DNA of 64,000 bases from Thiobacillus denitrificans (GTDB lineage: Bacteria > Pseudomonadota > Gammaproteobacteria > Burkholderiales > Thiobacillaceae), in assembly GCA_002403375.1 (NCBI GenBank), contig DHHQ01000027.1:104276-168275 (forward strand), written 5' to 3'. A model generated the notes under the pieces. It was given only the letters and a program-made list of their open reading frames with translations. It was not told where the DNA came from and did no database searches. The translations under genes and the position numbers were made by a program. Below are positions 24,754-32,613 of this stretch, in pieces. Numbering within the stretch: position 1 is the stretch's first letter; each line of letters starts with the position of its first letter.

Positions 24754-27700
24754 ATGCGCAAGATTCCGCGTCGCATCCTGATCGGCCTCGGCGTCCTGCT
24801 GCTGGTGATCGCGCTGGTCGGGCTCGTCGCCTGGGAATTGCTGTCGTCGGCGCTGGAGGCGCGCTTCCTCGCCAATACGGCGCAGAAGATGACCTGGGAG
24901 GTCCGTCCCGGTCCTTCCGACCGCATCCGCTACCCGGGCAACGGCCCGTACGACCTGCGACTCGGCTACAGCAAGCTGCCGGACTATCTGCAACGCCTCG
25001 ACGAGGCCGGCTGGCAGATCGACCAGCAGGCGCACATCAAGGTGCCGATGGCCCGGGTGCACGACCTCGGCCTGTTCCTCCCCTACCACGAGAAGGACCA
25101 GGCGGGGCTCACGCTGCTCGACAGCGCGGGCGAGCCGTTCTACCAGAGCCGCGCTCCGCAGCGGGTCTACGCGCGCTTCGAGGACATCCCGCCGCTGCTG
25201 GTCGACGCGCTGCTCTATATCGAGAACCGCGAACTGCTGGCCGACGAGTTCCCCACGCGCAATCCGGCGGTCGAGTGGGACCGGCTCGCCACCGCGCTGG
25301 TCGAGAAGGGCATCAGCCTCGTCGACAGCAGCCGCAACGTGCCGGGCGGCAGCACGCTGCCGACGCAGATCGAGAAGTACCGGCATTCGCCCGAAGGCCT
25401 CACCGCCGACATGCGCGAGAAGCTGCGCCAGATGGCGACCGCCAGCCTGCGCGCCTACCTCGACGGCCCCAACACGCTGCCGATGCGCAGGAAGACGGTG
25501 ATGGCCTACCTCAACACCGTTCCGCTCGCCGCCGCCCCCCGTTTCGGCGAGGTGAACGGCGTCGGCGACGGCCTGTGGGCGTGGTACGGGCTCGACTTCG
25601 AGGAGACCAACCGCATCCTGGCAGCCATCCGCACGCCCGCCGCCGGGCGCGAGGCCGCCGTCGGCGAAGCCGAACAGGCCAGCGCGCTCAAGCACGCCCT
25701 CTCGCTGATCGTCGCGGTGCGGCGGCCCTCCTACTATCTCGCCGCCAATCGCAAGGCGCTCGACGCCCTGACCGACGACCACCTCGCCCTGCTGGCCGGC
25801 GCCGGCGTGATCCCGCGCGCGCTCGCCGAGCGCGCCAAGGCGGTCGAGCTGCGCAGCGTGCGCCAGCGCATCGACCCGCCGGCGCCGCGCTTCGTCGAGC
25901 TCAAGGCGGCGAACGCCCTGCGCATCCGTGTCGCCGGCCTGCTCGGCGAGCCGCGCCTGTACGACCTCGACCGGCTCGACCTGACGGTCGACACGACGAT
26001 CAACCAGCCGGCCCAGCAGCTCGTCAGCGACTATCTGCAGAGCCTGGCGCAGCCCGACGCCGCCGCCGCCTCGGGCTTGTTCGGGCATCGCCTGCTGCGG
26101 CCCGAGAACCCGCTGGCGAGCGTGATCTACAGCCTGACGCTGTACGAGAAGACGCCGCAGGGCAACCTGCTGCGCATCCAGGCCGACAACCTCAACCAGC
26201 CCTTCGACATCAACAGCCAGACCAAGCTGATCCTCGGCTCCACCGCCAAGCTGCGCACCCTGGTCACCTACCTCGAAATCGTCGCCCGGCTGCACGGCGA
26301 GTACCGCGCGCTCGACGCCACGTCGCTGCGCGAGAAAGCGCAGCCGCAGCGCGACGTGCTCGCCCAGTGGGTCGCCGCCACCCTGCTCGCGCAGCCCGGC
26401 ATCGGCCTCGACGCCCTGCTCGACGCGGCGATGGCGCGCCGCTACTCGGCGTCGCCCGAGGCCTTCTTCACCGGCGGCGGCATCCACACCTTCGCCAACT
26501 TCGACGAGAAGGACAACGGCCGCGTGATGGACGTGTGGGAGGCCACCCGCAACTCGGTCAACCTGGTCTACATCCGCATGATGCGCGACATCGTGCGGCA
26601 CTACGCCAGCAGCACGCCGGGCGCGGCGGCGCGCATCCTCGACGACGCCAGCAATCCGCTGCGCGAAACCTACCTCGCCCGCTTCGTCGACCAGGAAGGG
26701 CGCAGCTTCATCCGCCGCTTCTACCAGCGCCACGGCAAGCTCGGCAGCGCCGAGATGGCGGAAGCGCTCTACGCCCGCGTCGCGCAGAACCCGCGCCGCT
26801 TCACCGTGGTATACCGCTACCTCGAGCCCGCGGCGGACTTCGACACCTACCTCGCCGCCCTGCGCGTCCACGTCCCCGCCAGCGCCACGCTGAGCCGGAC
26901 CGCCGTCGAGTCGCTGTACCGGTCGTATGCGCCCGACGTCTACAGCCTGACCGACACCGGCTACCTGGCGCAGATCCATCCGCTGGAACTGTGGGTGGTG
27001 AAGACCCTGCGCGCGTCGCCGGACACCGACCTCGCCACGCTCTACGAGTCGGGCATCGGGGTGCGGCTCGAGGTCTACAACTGGCTGTTCACCACCAGCC
27101 GCAAGAACACCCAGGACCGCCGCATCCAGAGCCTGCTCGAGGTCGAGGCCTTCGAGGGCGTGCTGCGCGACTGGAAGCGCCTCGGCTACCCGTTCGACCA
27201 CCTCACGCCCTCCTACGCCACCGCGATCGGCAGCTCGGGCGACCGCCCCGCCGCGCTCGCCGAGCTGATGGGCATCCTCGTCAACGACGGCGTGCGGACG
27301 CCGATGGTTCGCCTCACCGGCCTGCGTTTCGCCGCCGACACGCCTTACGAGACCCGGCTGTCGCCCAAGGCGGTCGACGGCGAACGCCTGATGCCCGCCG
27401 AAGTCGCCCGCACCGCACGCCGCGCGCTCGCCCAGGTGGTCGCGTCCGGCACCGCCGTGCGGCTCGCCGGCGCCCTCAGGGATGCCGCCGGCACGCCCAT
27501 CCCCATGGGCGGCAAGACCGGCACCGGCGACAACCGCTTCGAGCGCTACGGGCGGGGCGGCCAGGTGCTCGAGTCGCGCGTGGTCAACCGCACCGCCACC
27601 TTCGTGTTCTACCTGGGCGACCGCTACTTCGGCACGCTGACCGCGCTGGTGCCGGGCGAGGAGGCGGGCGAATTCGGCTTCACCAGCTCGCTCACCGCGC

Positions 27701-27996
27701 AGATGCTGAAGACCCTGCTGCCCCGGCTGCAGCCGCACCTGGCCCTGCCGCAGGCGGCGCTGCCCCCGGCCGCCCAGGAACCCGGGGCCCCGGCCGCCGA
27801 ACCGGCGCCGGCCGCGCCTGCGCAGCCCGCGCCGAAGGAGAAGCCGGACGGCTCCGTGAGCCAGGCCGATCCCCCGCCCAGGCAGCCGGAGTCGATCGAG
27901 GGCGGCTTCCCGGAGGATCTTGAACCCAGCGTGGTGGTACCGGTCCCAACACTACCCGAGCCTTTGTCCATACCCGAGGCCGAGCCGGCGCCGTGA
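24754..27996 (+). CDS. Bifunctional class A PBP-like transglycosylase/transpeptidase with divergent active-site motifs
   Basis: Large inner-membrane protein of 1080 aa. One N-terminal TM helix is followed by a GT51-like domain with a candidate catalytic Glu157 in YIENRELL and NVPGGSTLPTQIEKYRHS, resembling GGSTITQQ. A transpeptidase-like domain carries the SxxK motif STAK (Ser496) and KTGTG (Lys921), and a Pro/Ala-rich tail of about 90 residues follows. GT51 motif 1 is normally EDRxFxxHxG; here Asp is Asn and the His is absent. The middle SxN motif of the transpeptidase is not clear. It is probably a peptidoglycan synthase variant with diverged or partial activity. It starts 31 bases after hemF and stands alone. 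Confidence 0.8.
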   Translation: MRKIPRRILIGLGVLLLVIALVGLVAWELLSSALEARFLANTAQKMTWEVRPGPSDRIRYPGNGPYDLRLGYSKLPDYLQRLDEAGWQIDQQAHIKVPMARVHDLGLFLPYHEKDQAGLTLLDSAGEPFYQSRAPQRVYARFEDIPPLLVDALLYIENRELLADEFPTRNPAVEWDRLATALVEKGISLVDSSRNVPGGSTLPTQIEKYRHSPEGLTADMREKLRQMATASLRAYLDGPNTLPMRRKTVMAYLNTVPLAAAPRFGEVNGVGDGLWAWYGLDFEETNRILAAIRTPAAGREAAVGEAEQASALKHALSLIVAVRRPSYYLAANRKALDALTDDHLALLAGAGVIPRALAERAKAVELRSVRQRIDPPAPRFVELKAANALRIRVAGLLGEPRLYDLDRLDLTVDTTINQPAQQLVSDYLQSLAQPDAAAASGLFGHRLLRPENPLASVIYSLTLYEKTPQGNLLRIQADNLNQPFDINSQTKLILGSTAKLRTLVTYLEIVARLHGEYRALDATSLREKAQPQRDVLAQWVAATLLAQPGIGLDALLDAAMARRYSASPEAFFTGGGIHTFANFDEKDNGRVMDVWEATRNSVNLVYIRMMRDIVRHYASSTPGAAARILDDASNPLRETYLARFVDQEGRSFIRRFYQRHGKLGSAEMAEALYARVAQNPRRFTVVYRYLEPAADFDTYLAALRVHVPASATLSRTAVESLYRSYAPDVYSLTDTGYLAQIHPLELWVVKTLRASPDTDLATLYESGIGVRLEVYNWLFTTSRKNTQDRRIQSLLEVEAFEGVLRDWKRLGYPFDHLTPSYATAIGSSGDRPAALAELMGILVNDGVRTPMVRLTGLRFAADTPYETRLSPKAVDGERLMPAEVARTARRALAQVVASGTAVRLAGALRDAAGTPIPMGGKTGTGDNRFERYGRGGQVLESRVVNRTATFVFYLGDRYFGTLTALVPGEEAGEFGFTSSLTAQMLKTLLPRLQPHLALPQAALPPAAQEPGAPAAEPAPAAPAQPAPKEKPDGSVSQADPPPRQPESIEGGFPEDLEPSVVVPVPTLPEPLSIPEAEPAP

Positions 27997-28089
27997 AGCC
28001 GGATGCCTGCCGCTGCGCGACGGCGCAGCGGGTTCTTCGCCATTGCACAAATCGGATATGCTGAAGAGCATTCTCCCTGACGCCGCCGC

Positions 28090-29307
28090 ATGAACGACCC
28101 CATCCAGCCCCTGATCCAGCACACTCCGGCCGACTCCGGGAACGTCAGCATCCCGGCCCTGCGGGTGCTGTCGGAAATCACCACCAGCCTGTCGACCGAC
28201 GCCAACGTCGAACAGCTGCTGGGGCGCTTCCTCACGACCATGATCCGCCTCGCCGGCGCCCAGGCCGGCGCGGTGCGCGTGATCACCGACGACCGCACCC
28301 ACCTGCGGCTGATCGGCTCGGTCGGCCTGCCGCCGGACCTGGTCGAACACGAGCATCTGGTCAGCGTCGACTGCGGCGTGTGCGGCAAGGCCGCGCGCGA
28401 GGTGACGGTCAGCACCTGGAGCAACGTCGCGTTCTGCAAGCGCCAGGCGGGCGACGCCTATTTCAGCGGCACCTGCAACAGCGTGGTGGCGGTGCCGCTG
28501 ATGCACAAGAACCAGGTCATGGGCGTCTACAACCTCTTCATGGCGGAAGGCCAGAGCGTCCCCGAGGACGTGCGCCTGCTGTTCCGCTCGATCAGCGAGC
28601 ATCTCGGCATCGCGCTCGAGAACGCGCGGCTGACCCGCGAGAACATGCGCATCTCGCTGATGAACGAGCGCCAGATGCTGGCCAACCAGATCCACGACTC
28701 GCTGGCGCAGACGCTCGCCTACGCCAAGATGCGACTCACGGTGCTGTCCGACGCGATGCGCCACGAGGACTACCCGAAGGCGGTGCGCTACCTCGGCGAC
28801 GTCGAGGAGGCGGTCGACCTCGCCTACGCCGACCTGCGCGACCTCATCACCCAGTACCGCGACCGCATCAATCCGCGCGGCCTGGTGCCGGCGATCCAGG
28901 AGCTCGCCAAGAGCTTCCGCAAGAAGGCGAGCGCCGACGTCGACTTCCTCAACCTCGTGCAGGACGTCAACCTCTCGCCCGACGAGGAGATCCAGGTCTT
29001 CCACATCATCCAGGAATCGCTCTACAACATCGCCAAGCACGCCCGCGCGCGCCACGTCGTCATCACCTTCGACCTGGAGAACGGCCAGTACATCGTCAAC
29101 GTCGCCGACGACGGTGTCGGCGTGCAGAAGAAGAAGGACGAATCGTCGACCATGGGCAAGAGCTTCGGCCTCACCATCATGCGCGAGCGCGCCGCCAAGC
29201 TCGACGGCCGGCTCAGCGTGGAATCGCGGCCTGCCGGGGGCACCGTGGTGCGCCTGGTGTTCCCGCAACGCGCCGCGTCCCACCAAAACAGCGAGCAAAC
29301 CGCATGA
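28090..29307 (+). CDS. Soluble NarX-like sensor histidine kinase with cysteine-bearing GAF domain
   Basis: Two-component kinase of 405 aa with no membrane segment. The N-terminal GAF domain (about residues 25-180) contains four cysteines, C95, C98, C116 and C129. A HisKA_3 dimerisation helix follows with the H-box NQIHDSLAQTLAYAKMRL (His202). The ATPase domain has HIIQESLYNIAKHARA (N-box), VADDGVGV and FGLTIMRERAAKLDGRL (G-box). The architecture resembles the cytoplasmic half of NarX/NarQ. The four cysteines suggest redox or metal-cluster sensing, but the signal is not known. The stop overlaps the regulator start (ATGA, 29304-29307), so the pair is translationally coupled. Confidence 0.88.
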   Translation: MNDPIQPLIQHTPADSGNVSIPALRVLSEITTSLSTDANVEQLLGRFLTTMIRLAGAQAGAVRVITDDRTHLRLIGSVGLPPDLVEHEHLVSVDCGVCGKAAREVTVSTWSNVAFCKRQAGDAYFSGTCNSVVAVPLMHKNQVMGVYNLFMAEGQSVPEDVRLLFRSISEHLGIALENARLTRENMRISLMNERQMLANQIHDSLAQTLAYAKMRLTVLSDAMRHEDYPKAVRYLGDVEEAVDLAYADLRDLITQYRDRINPRGLVPAIQELAKSFRKKASADVDFLNLVQDVNLSPDEEIQVFHIIQESLYNIAKHARARHVVITFDLENGQYIVNVADDGVGVQKKKDESSTMGKSFGLTIMRERAAKLDGRLSVESRPAGGTVVRLVFPQRAASHQNSEQTA

Positions 29308-29969
29308 GTCACACCCGCATCATCCTCGTCGACGACCACACGCTGTTCAGGAAGGGCCTCGCCGAGCTCCTCGAGCAGAGCGGCAGCATCGAGGTCACGG
29401 CGTTCACCGGCAACCCGGACGAGGTCGCGATGCTGCTCAAGGCGCACCGCCCCGACGTCCTCATGCTCGACCTCAACATGCCCGGCACCGACGGCATCAC
29501 CCTGATGCAGCAGCTGCGCGCCGCCGGCTTCGACCTGCCGGTGCTGATCCTCACGCTCTCCGAGGCCGAGGACGACCTGGCGCGCGCGCTGCGCGCCGGC
29601 GCCAACGGCTACCTCTTGAAGAGCATGGAACCCGACGAGGTGGTCGACGCCATCCTGCGCGCCCAGCGCGGCGAGACCGTCGTCGCCCCCGCGATGACCG
29701 CCAAGCTCGTCAAGCTCTACGACCAGAAGGGCCAGGACGCCAACTCGCTGCTCGACGCGCTGACCCCGCGCGAACGCGAAATCCTCACCCACCTGTCGCG
29801 CGGCGAGTCGAACAAGACGATCGCGCGCACGCTCGACATCAGCCACGACACCGTCAAGCTGCACGTGCGCCACATCCTCGCCAAGCTCAACCTGTCGTCG
29901 CGCGTCGAGGCGGCGGTGTTCGCCGTCGAGCACAAGGTCGCGCCGGGGGGGCGCGGCGACGGCAGATGA
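29304..29969 (+). CDS. NarL/FixJ-family response regulator
   Basis: DNA-binding response regulator of 221 aa. The receiver domain has the acidic pair VDDH, phosphoacceptor Asp56 in VLMLDLNMPG, and a conserved Lys in NGYLLKSME. The C-terminal LuxR-type helix-turn-helix contains LTPREREILTHLSRGESNK and ISHDTVKLHVRHILAKLNL, strongly NarL-like. It is the cognate partner of the overlapping kinase gene. Targets are unknown; a NarL-type heptamer occurs upstream of dsrA in this window. Confidence 0.92.
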   Translation: MSHTRIILVDDHTLFRKGLAELLEQSGSIEVTAFTGNPDEVAMLLKAHRPDVLMLDLNMPGTDGITLMQQLRAAGFDLPVLILTLSEAEDDLARALRAGANGYLLKSMEPDEVVDAILRAQRGETVVAPAMTAKLVKLYDQKGQDANSLLDALTPREREILTHLSRGESNKTIARTLDISHDTVKLHVRHILAKLNLSSRVEAAVFAVEHKVAPGGRGDGR

Positions 29970-29971
29970 GG

Positions 29972-29989
29972 CGGGCGCGGCAGCGCCCG
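29972..29989. terminator. GC-rich hairpin after the response regulator
   Basis: Perfect 7-bp stem CGGGCGC/GCGCCCG with loop GGCA, three bases after the regulator stop. There is no T tract, so it may stabilise the 3' end rather than terminate. Confidence 0.4.
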
Positions 29990-30015
29990 ACGCCCGGCAC
30001 GTCCGCGGGTTTCCG

Positions 30016-30023
30016 TATATAAA
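30016..30023 (+). promoter_or_regulatory. AT-rich -10-like box upstream of the 30057 gene
   Basis: TATATAAA in a GC-rich gap. A transcript from it would begin near 30030, which favours ATG 30057 over the ATG at 30030 as the start of the next gene. Confidence 0.4.
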
Positions 30024-30056
30024 CCTTATATGGACCTCACTCGCGCCGGGAATGAC

Positions 30057-30701
30057 ATGCACTCCGCCCTCGATGTCAGAAAGCTCCGCTGCCTGGATGG
30101 GCTGCACTACTCCTTTCTCATGCTGCGGCATCACCACGAGGGGCTGTGGCAGACCTGCTGCGGGATTCCCGGCAAGAGCGCGAACCTGATCGCCGCCCTC
30201 GCGGCGGCCTGGGGCTTCATCGACGCCGTGTACCGGATCCGCGAGATCGCCCAGTCGGTCCCCGGTCTGAGCGCCAAGCAGCCCGAGGTGCAGGCCTTCC
30301 TGACCGCGACGGCCCCGGCAGAGGACTACTTCCAGTATCTGCATCACCTGAGAAGCGAGCTGGCCAACGAGCACCCCGGCAACACCTTTCCGGTCTGGGG
30401 CACCCTCTCGTGGGTCGACCCCGACCATCCGCTGCGCTCCCACATGGCCGTCGTCGGCACCCAGGTCGAAGGCACCCAGTACACCGGCTGCACGTTCGAC
30501 ACGGCCGAAAAGAAATGGGGCAGCAAGGTCTGCCTCGGCGTGAACGGCAAGTCCTTCGGCTTCGACCCGATCTTCGCCGCAGCGATGGCGTTCGAAAGCT
30601 TCGTCCTGCCCCTGCTCGGCGAGCGGCCGGCCGCCGCCGGCGAGTCCGGCGACGTGCTTCCGCTGGTTTCGGTCGATTTCATTCGCGGCGTCGGCACCTG
30701 A
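30057..30701 (+). CDS. Unrecognised cytoplasmic protein (214 aa)
   Basis: I do not recognise this protein. From ATG 30057 (GGGA ribosome binding site seven bases upstream) it is 214 aa; ATG 30030 would add nine residues. It has no signal peptide or clear TM helix. It is His-rich near the N terminus (MLRHHHEGLWQTCCG), then has LIAALAAAWGFIDAVYRIRE and YFQYLHHLRSELANEHPG. The latter could belong to an alpha-helical domain of the kind seen in small conserved hypotheticals. Codon use matches the neighbours, so the ORF looks real. It is followed by a GNAT gene on the same strand. Confidence 0.65.
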   Translation: MHSALDVRKLRCLDGLHYSFLMLRHHHEGLWQTCCGIPGKSANLIAALAAAWGFIDAVYRIREIAQSVPGLSAKQPEVQAFLTATAPAEDYFQYLHHLRSELANEHPGNTFPVWGTLSWVDPDHPLRSHMAVVGTQVEGTQYTGCTFDTAEKKWGSKVCLGVNGKSFGFDPIFAAAMAFESFVLPLLGERPAAAGESGDVLPLVSVDFIRGVGT

Positions 30702-30737
30702 GCCGTCCGGCAGACCCGCCGCTGCCCGAGCCCCCCC

Positions 30738-31241
30738 TTGGCGACTCCCGTCACCTTCCGCGAAGCGACGCAGGGCGATCTGCCGGACATCCTCGCGCTG
30801 CTCGCACAGCCCGACATGGACGGCGGGGCACTGCCGCTGGCCGAGGCGGAACGGGTGTTCGCGCGCATGGCGCGCTATCCCGACTACCGGCTCCATGTGG
30901 CGCTCCTGGACGGCAGGATCGTCGGCAGCTTCGCCCTGCTGATCATGGACAGCCTCGGCCACCGCGGGACGCCTTCCGCGATCGTCGAGGACCTGGTCGT
31001 CGCCCCGGCGCGCCAGCGACAGGGCATCGGCACGGCGATGATGCGGCACGTGCTGGGCCTTTGCGCGGAAAAGGGCTGCTACAAGCTGACGCTGTCGTCG
31101 AATCTTTCGCGCGAGCGCGCGCACGCCTTCTACGAATCGCTCGGCTTTGAACGGCACGGCTACAGCTTTAAAATTGCGGCCCCGTCACCGGCCGCGTCCG
31201 ACCAAGCGGATCGCCGGCCCACTTCCAGAGGAACACCATGA
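30738..31241 (+). CDS. GNAT-family N-acetyltransferase
   Basis: Acetyl-CoA-dependent acetyltransferase of 167 aa. Motif A, which binds CoA, is IVEDLVVAPARQRQGIGTAMM, here with the Q/R-x-x-G-x-G/A core RQGIGT. Motif B is AHAFYESLGFERHGYSF near the C terminus. The substrate is unknown. The start appears to be TTG 30738-30740. The last four bases overlap the start of the YjdM gene (ATGA), so both are likely in one transcript. Confidence 0.85.
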   Translation: MATPVTFREATQGDLPDILALLAQPDMDGGALPLAEAERVFARMARYPDYRLHVALLDGRIVGSFALLIMDSLGHRGTPSAIVEDLVVAPARQRQGIGTAMMRHVLGLCAEKGCYKLTLSSNLSRERAHAFYESLGFERHGYSFKIAAPSPAASDQADRRPTSRGTP

Positions 31242-31579
31242 GCACCCTGCCCCCCTGCCCGCAATGCGGCTCCGAATTCACCTACGAGGACGGCGCCAAT
31301 TATGTCTGCCCGGAATGCGCGCACGAATGGCCGCAGGTCGCCGCCACCGCGGCGGCCGAACAGGTGCGCGTGGTGCGCGACGCGAACGGCAACGAACTGC
31401 ACGACGGCGACACCGTCACCGTGATCAAGGACCTGAAGGTCAAGGGCTCGTCGCTGGTGGTCAAGGTCGGCACCCGGGTGAAGAACATCCGCCTGGTCGA
31501 GGGCGACCACGACATCGACTGCAAGATCGACGGCGTCGGCGCGATGGGCCTGAAGTCGGAGTTCGTGAAGAAGGCCTGA
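31238..31579 (+). CDS. yjdM: YjdM/PhnA-type zinc-ribbon protein
   Basis: Protein of 113 aa with an N-terminal zinc ribbon (CPQCGSEFTYEDG and CPECAHEW, the two CxxC pairs). The conserved C-terminal PhnA domain includes VRDANGNELHDGDTVTVIKD, LKVKGSSLVVKVGTRVKNIR and CKIDGVGAMGLKSEFVKK. The family was named PhnA historically but is not established as a phosphonoacetate hydrolase, and its function is unclear. It is translationally coupled to the upstream GNAT gene and converges on the DHODH-like gene. Confidence 0.92.
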   Translation: MSTLPPCPQCGSEFTYEDGANYVCPECAHEWPQVAATAAAEQVRVVRDANGNELHDGDTVTVIKDLKVKGSSLVVKVGTRVKNIRLVEGDHDIDCKIDGVGAMGLKSEFVKKA

Positions 31580-31598
31580 CCCCGGCTGCCGCCGGCAG

Positions 31599-32612
31599 CT
31601 ACGACCACACGCCCGGACGCGGCGAGAAGCTGTCGAGCACGCGCAGGTAGCTCGCCCGCGCCATCGCGGCCGGATCGGACAGGTTCTTCTGGCTCATGCT
31701 GCCCTTCAGCTGGGCAACCGATTCGTACTCGCGCTCGCCCATCCAGCGTTCCATCTCCTGCAGGATCTGCGTGAGCCGGCCCGGGCCGTGCTCGAGCAGG
31801 CACGATGCGAGATGCACGACGTCTGCGCCGACCAGCAGCAGCTTCATCGCCTCGGCGTGGCTATGGACCCCGCCGGTGGCCGCCAGCGTCAGGCCGGTGC
31901 GGCCGTGCAGGATGGAGAGCCAGCGGATCCGCAGCAGCGCTTCCTCGGCCGTCGACAGGTGGAGCCGGTCGACCACGCAGAGCGTGTCGAGGTCGATGTC
32001 GGGCTGGTAGAAGCGGTTGAACAGGGCGACGCCGCGCGCCCCCGCCCGCTCGAGCTTGGCGACGAAGTTCGGCAGCGACGAGAAGAACGGCGACAGCTTC
32101 ATCACGATGGGCAGGCGCACCACCTTGCGCAGTTCGCCGAGCAGGCTGAGATAGCGCGCCTCCACCACTTCGCCGGATTCCGACATGTCCCCCGCGACGT
32201 GGTAGACGTTGAGCTCGAGCGCGTCGGCGCCGGCCTCCTCGAGCGCGCGTCCGAGCTCGACCCAGCCCGACAGCGACACCCCATTGAGGCTGGCCACCAC
32301 CGGGATTTCCAGCCGCGACTTCAGCCGCTGCAGGTTTTCGACGTAGCGCTCGAGGCCACCGCGGATGTCTCCGTGATCGGGCAGGAAACCCTGCGCCTCG
32401 CTGTGCCCGATGCCGGCCTGCAGCAGGAAGCGCTCCATCATCGCGTCCTCGGCGTTCAGTTCCTCCTCGAACAGCGAATACATCACCAGCGCGCCGGCGC
32501 CCGCGTCCTCCAGCCGCAGCGCGCTGTCGAGGCTGCGCGTCAGCGGCGACGCCGAGGGCACCAGCGGGTTCTTGAGCCGCAGGCCGAGGTAGTCGGTGGA
32601 AAGGTCGATCAT
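31599..32612 (-). CDS. Dihydroorotate dehydrogenase-like flavoprotein next to nifJ
   Basis: TIM-barrel FMN protein of 337 aa related to class 1 dihydroorotate dehydrogenases, with NPLVPSASPLTRSLDSAL, ASLNGVSLSGWVELGRALEEA, DALELNVYHV, IVMKLSPFFSSLPN and LAATGGVHSHAEAMKLLLVGA. The start is ATG 32610-32612, one base after the nifJ stop, with GGGAG inside the nifJ end as ribosome binding site. It is therefore clearly coupled to nifJ. Stand-alone pyrD-like genes beside nifJ recur in several phyla. The adjacency suggests a redox role with the pyruvate:ferredoxin oxidoreductase rather than pyrimidine synthesis; that is inference. Confidence 0.85.
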   Translation of the reverse strand: MIDLSTDYLGLRLKNPLVPSASPLTRSLDSALRLEDAGAGALVMYSLFEEELNAEDAMMERFLLQAGIGHSEAQGFLPDHGDIRGGLERYVENLQRLKSRLEIPVVASLNGVSLSGWVELGRALEEAGADALELNVYHVAGDMSESGEVVEARYLSLLGELRKVVRLPIVMKLSPFFSSLPNFVAKLERAGARGVALFNRFYQPDIDLDTLCVVDRLHLSTAEEALLRIRWLSILHGRTGLTLAATGGVHSHAEAMKLLLVGADVVHLASCLLEHGPGRLTQILQEMERWMGEREYESVAQLKGSMSQKNLSDPAAMARASYLRVLDSFSPRPGVWS

Positions 32613-32613
32613 G

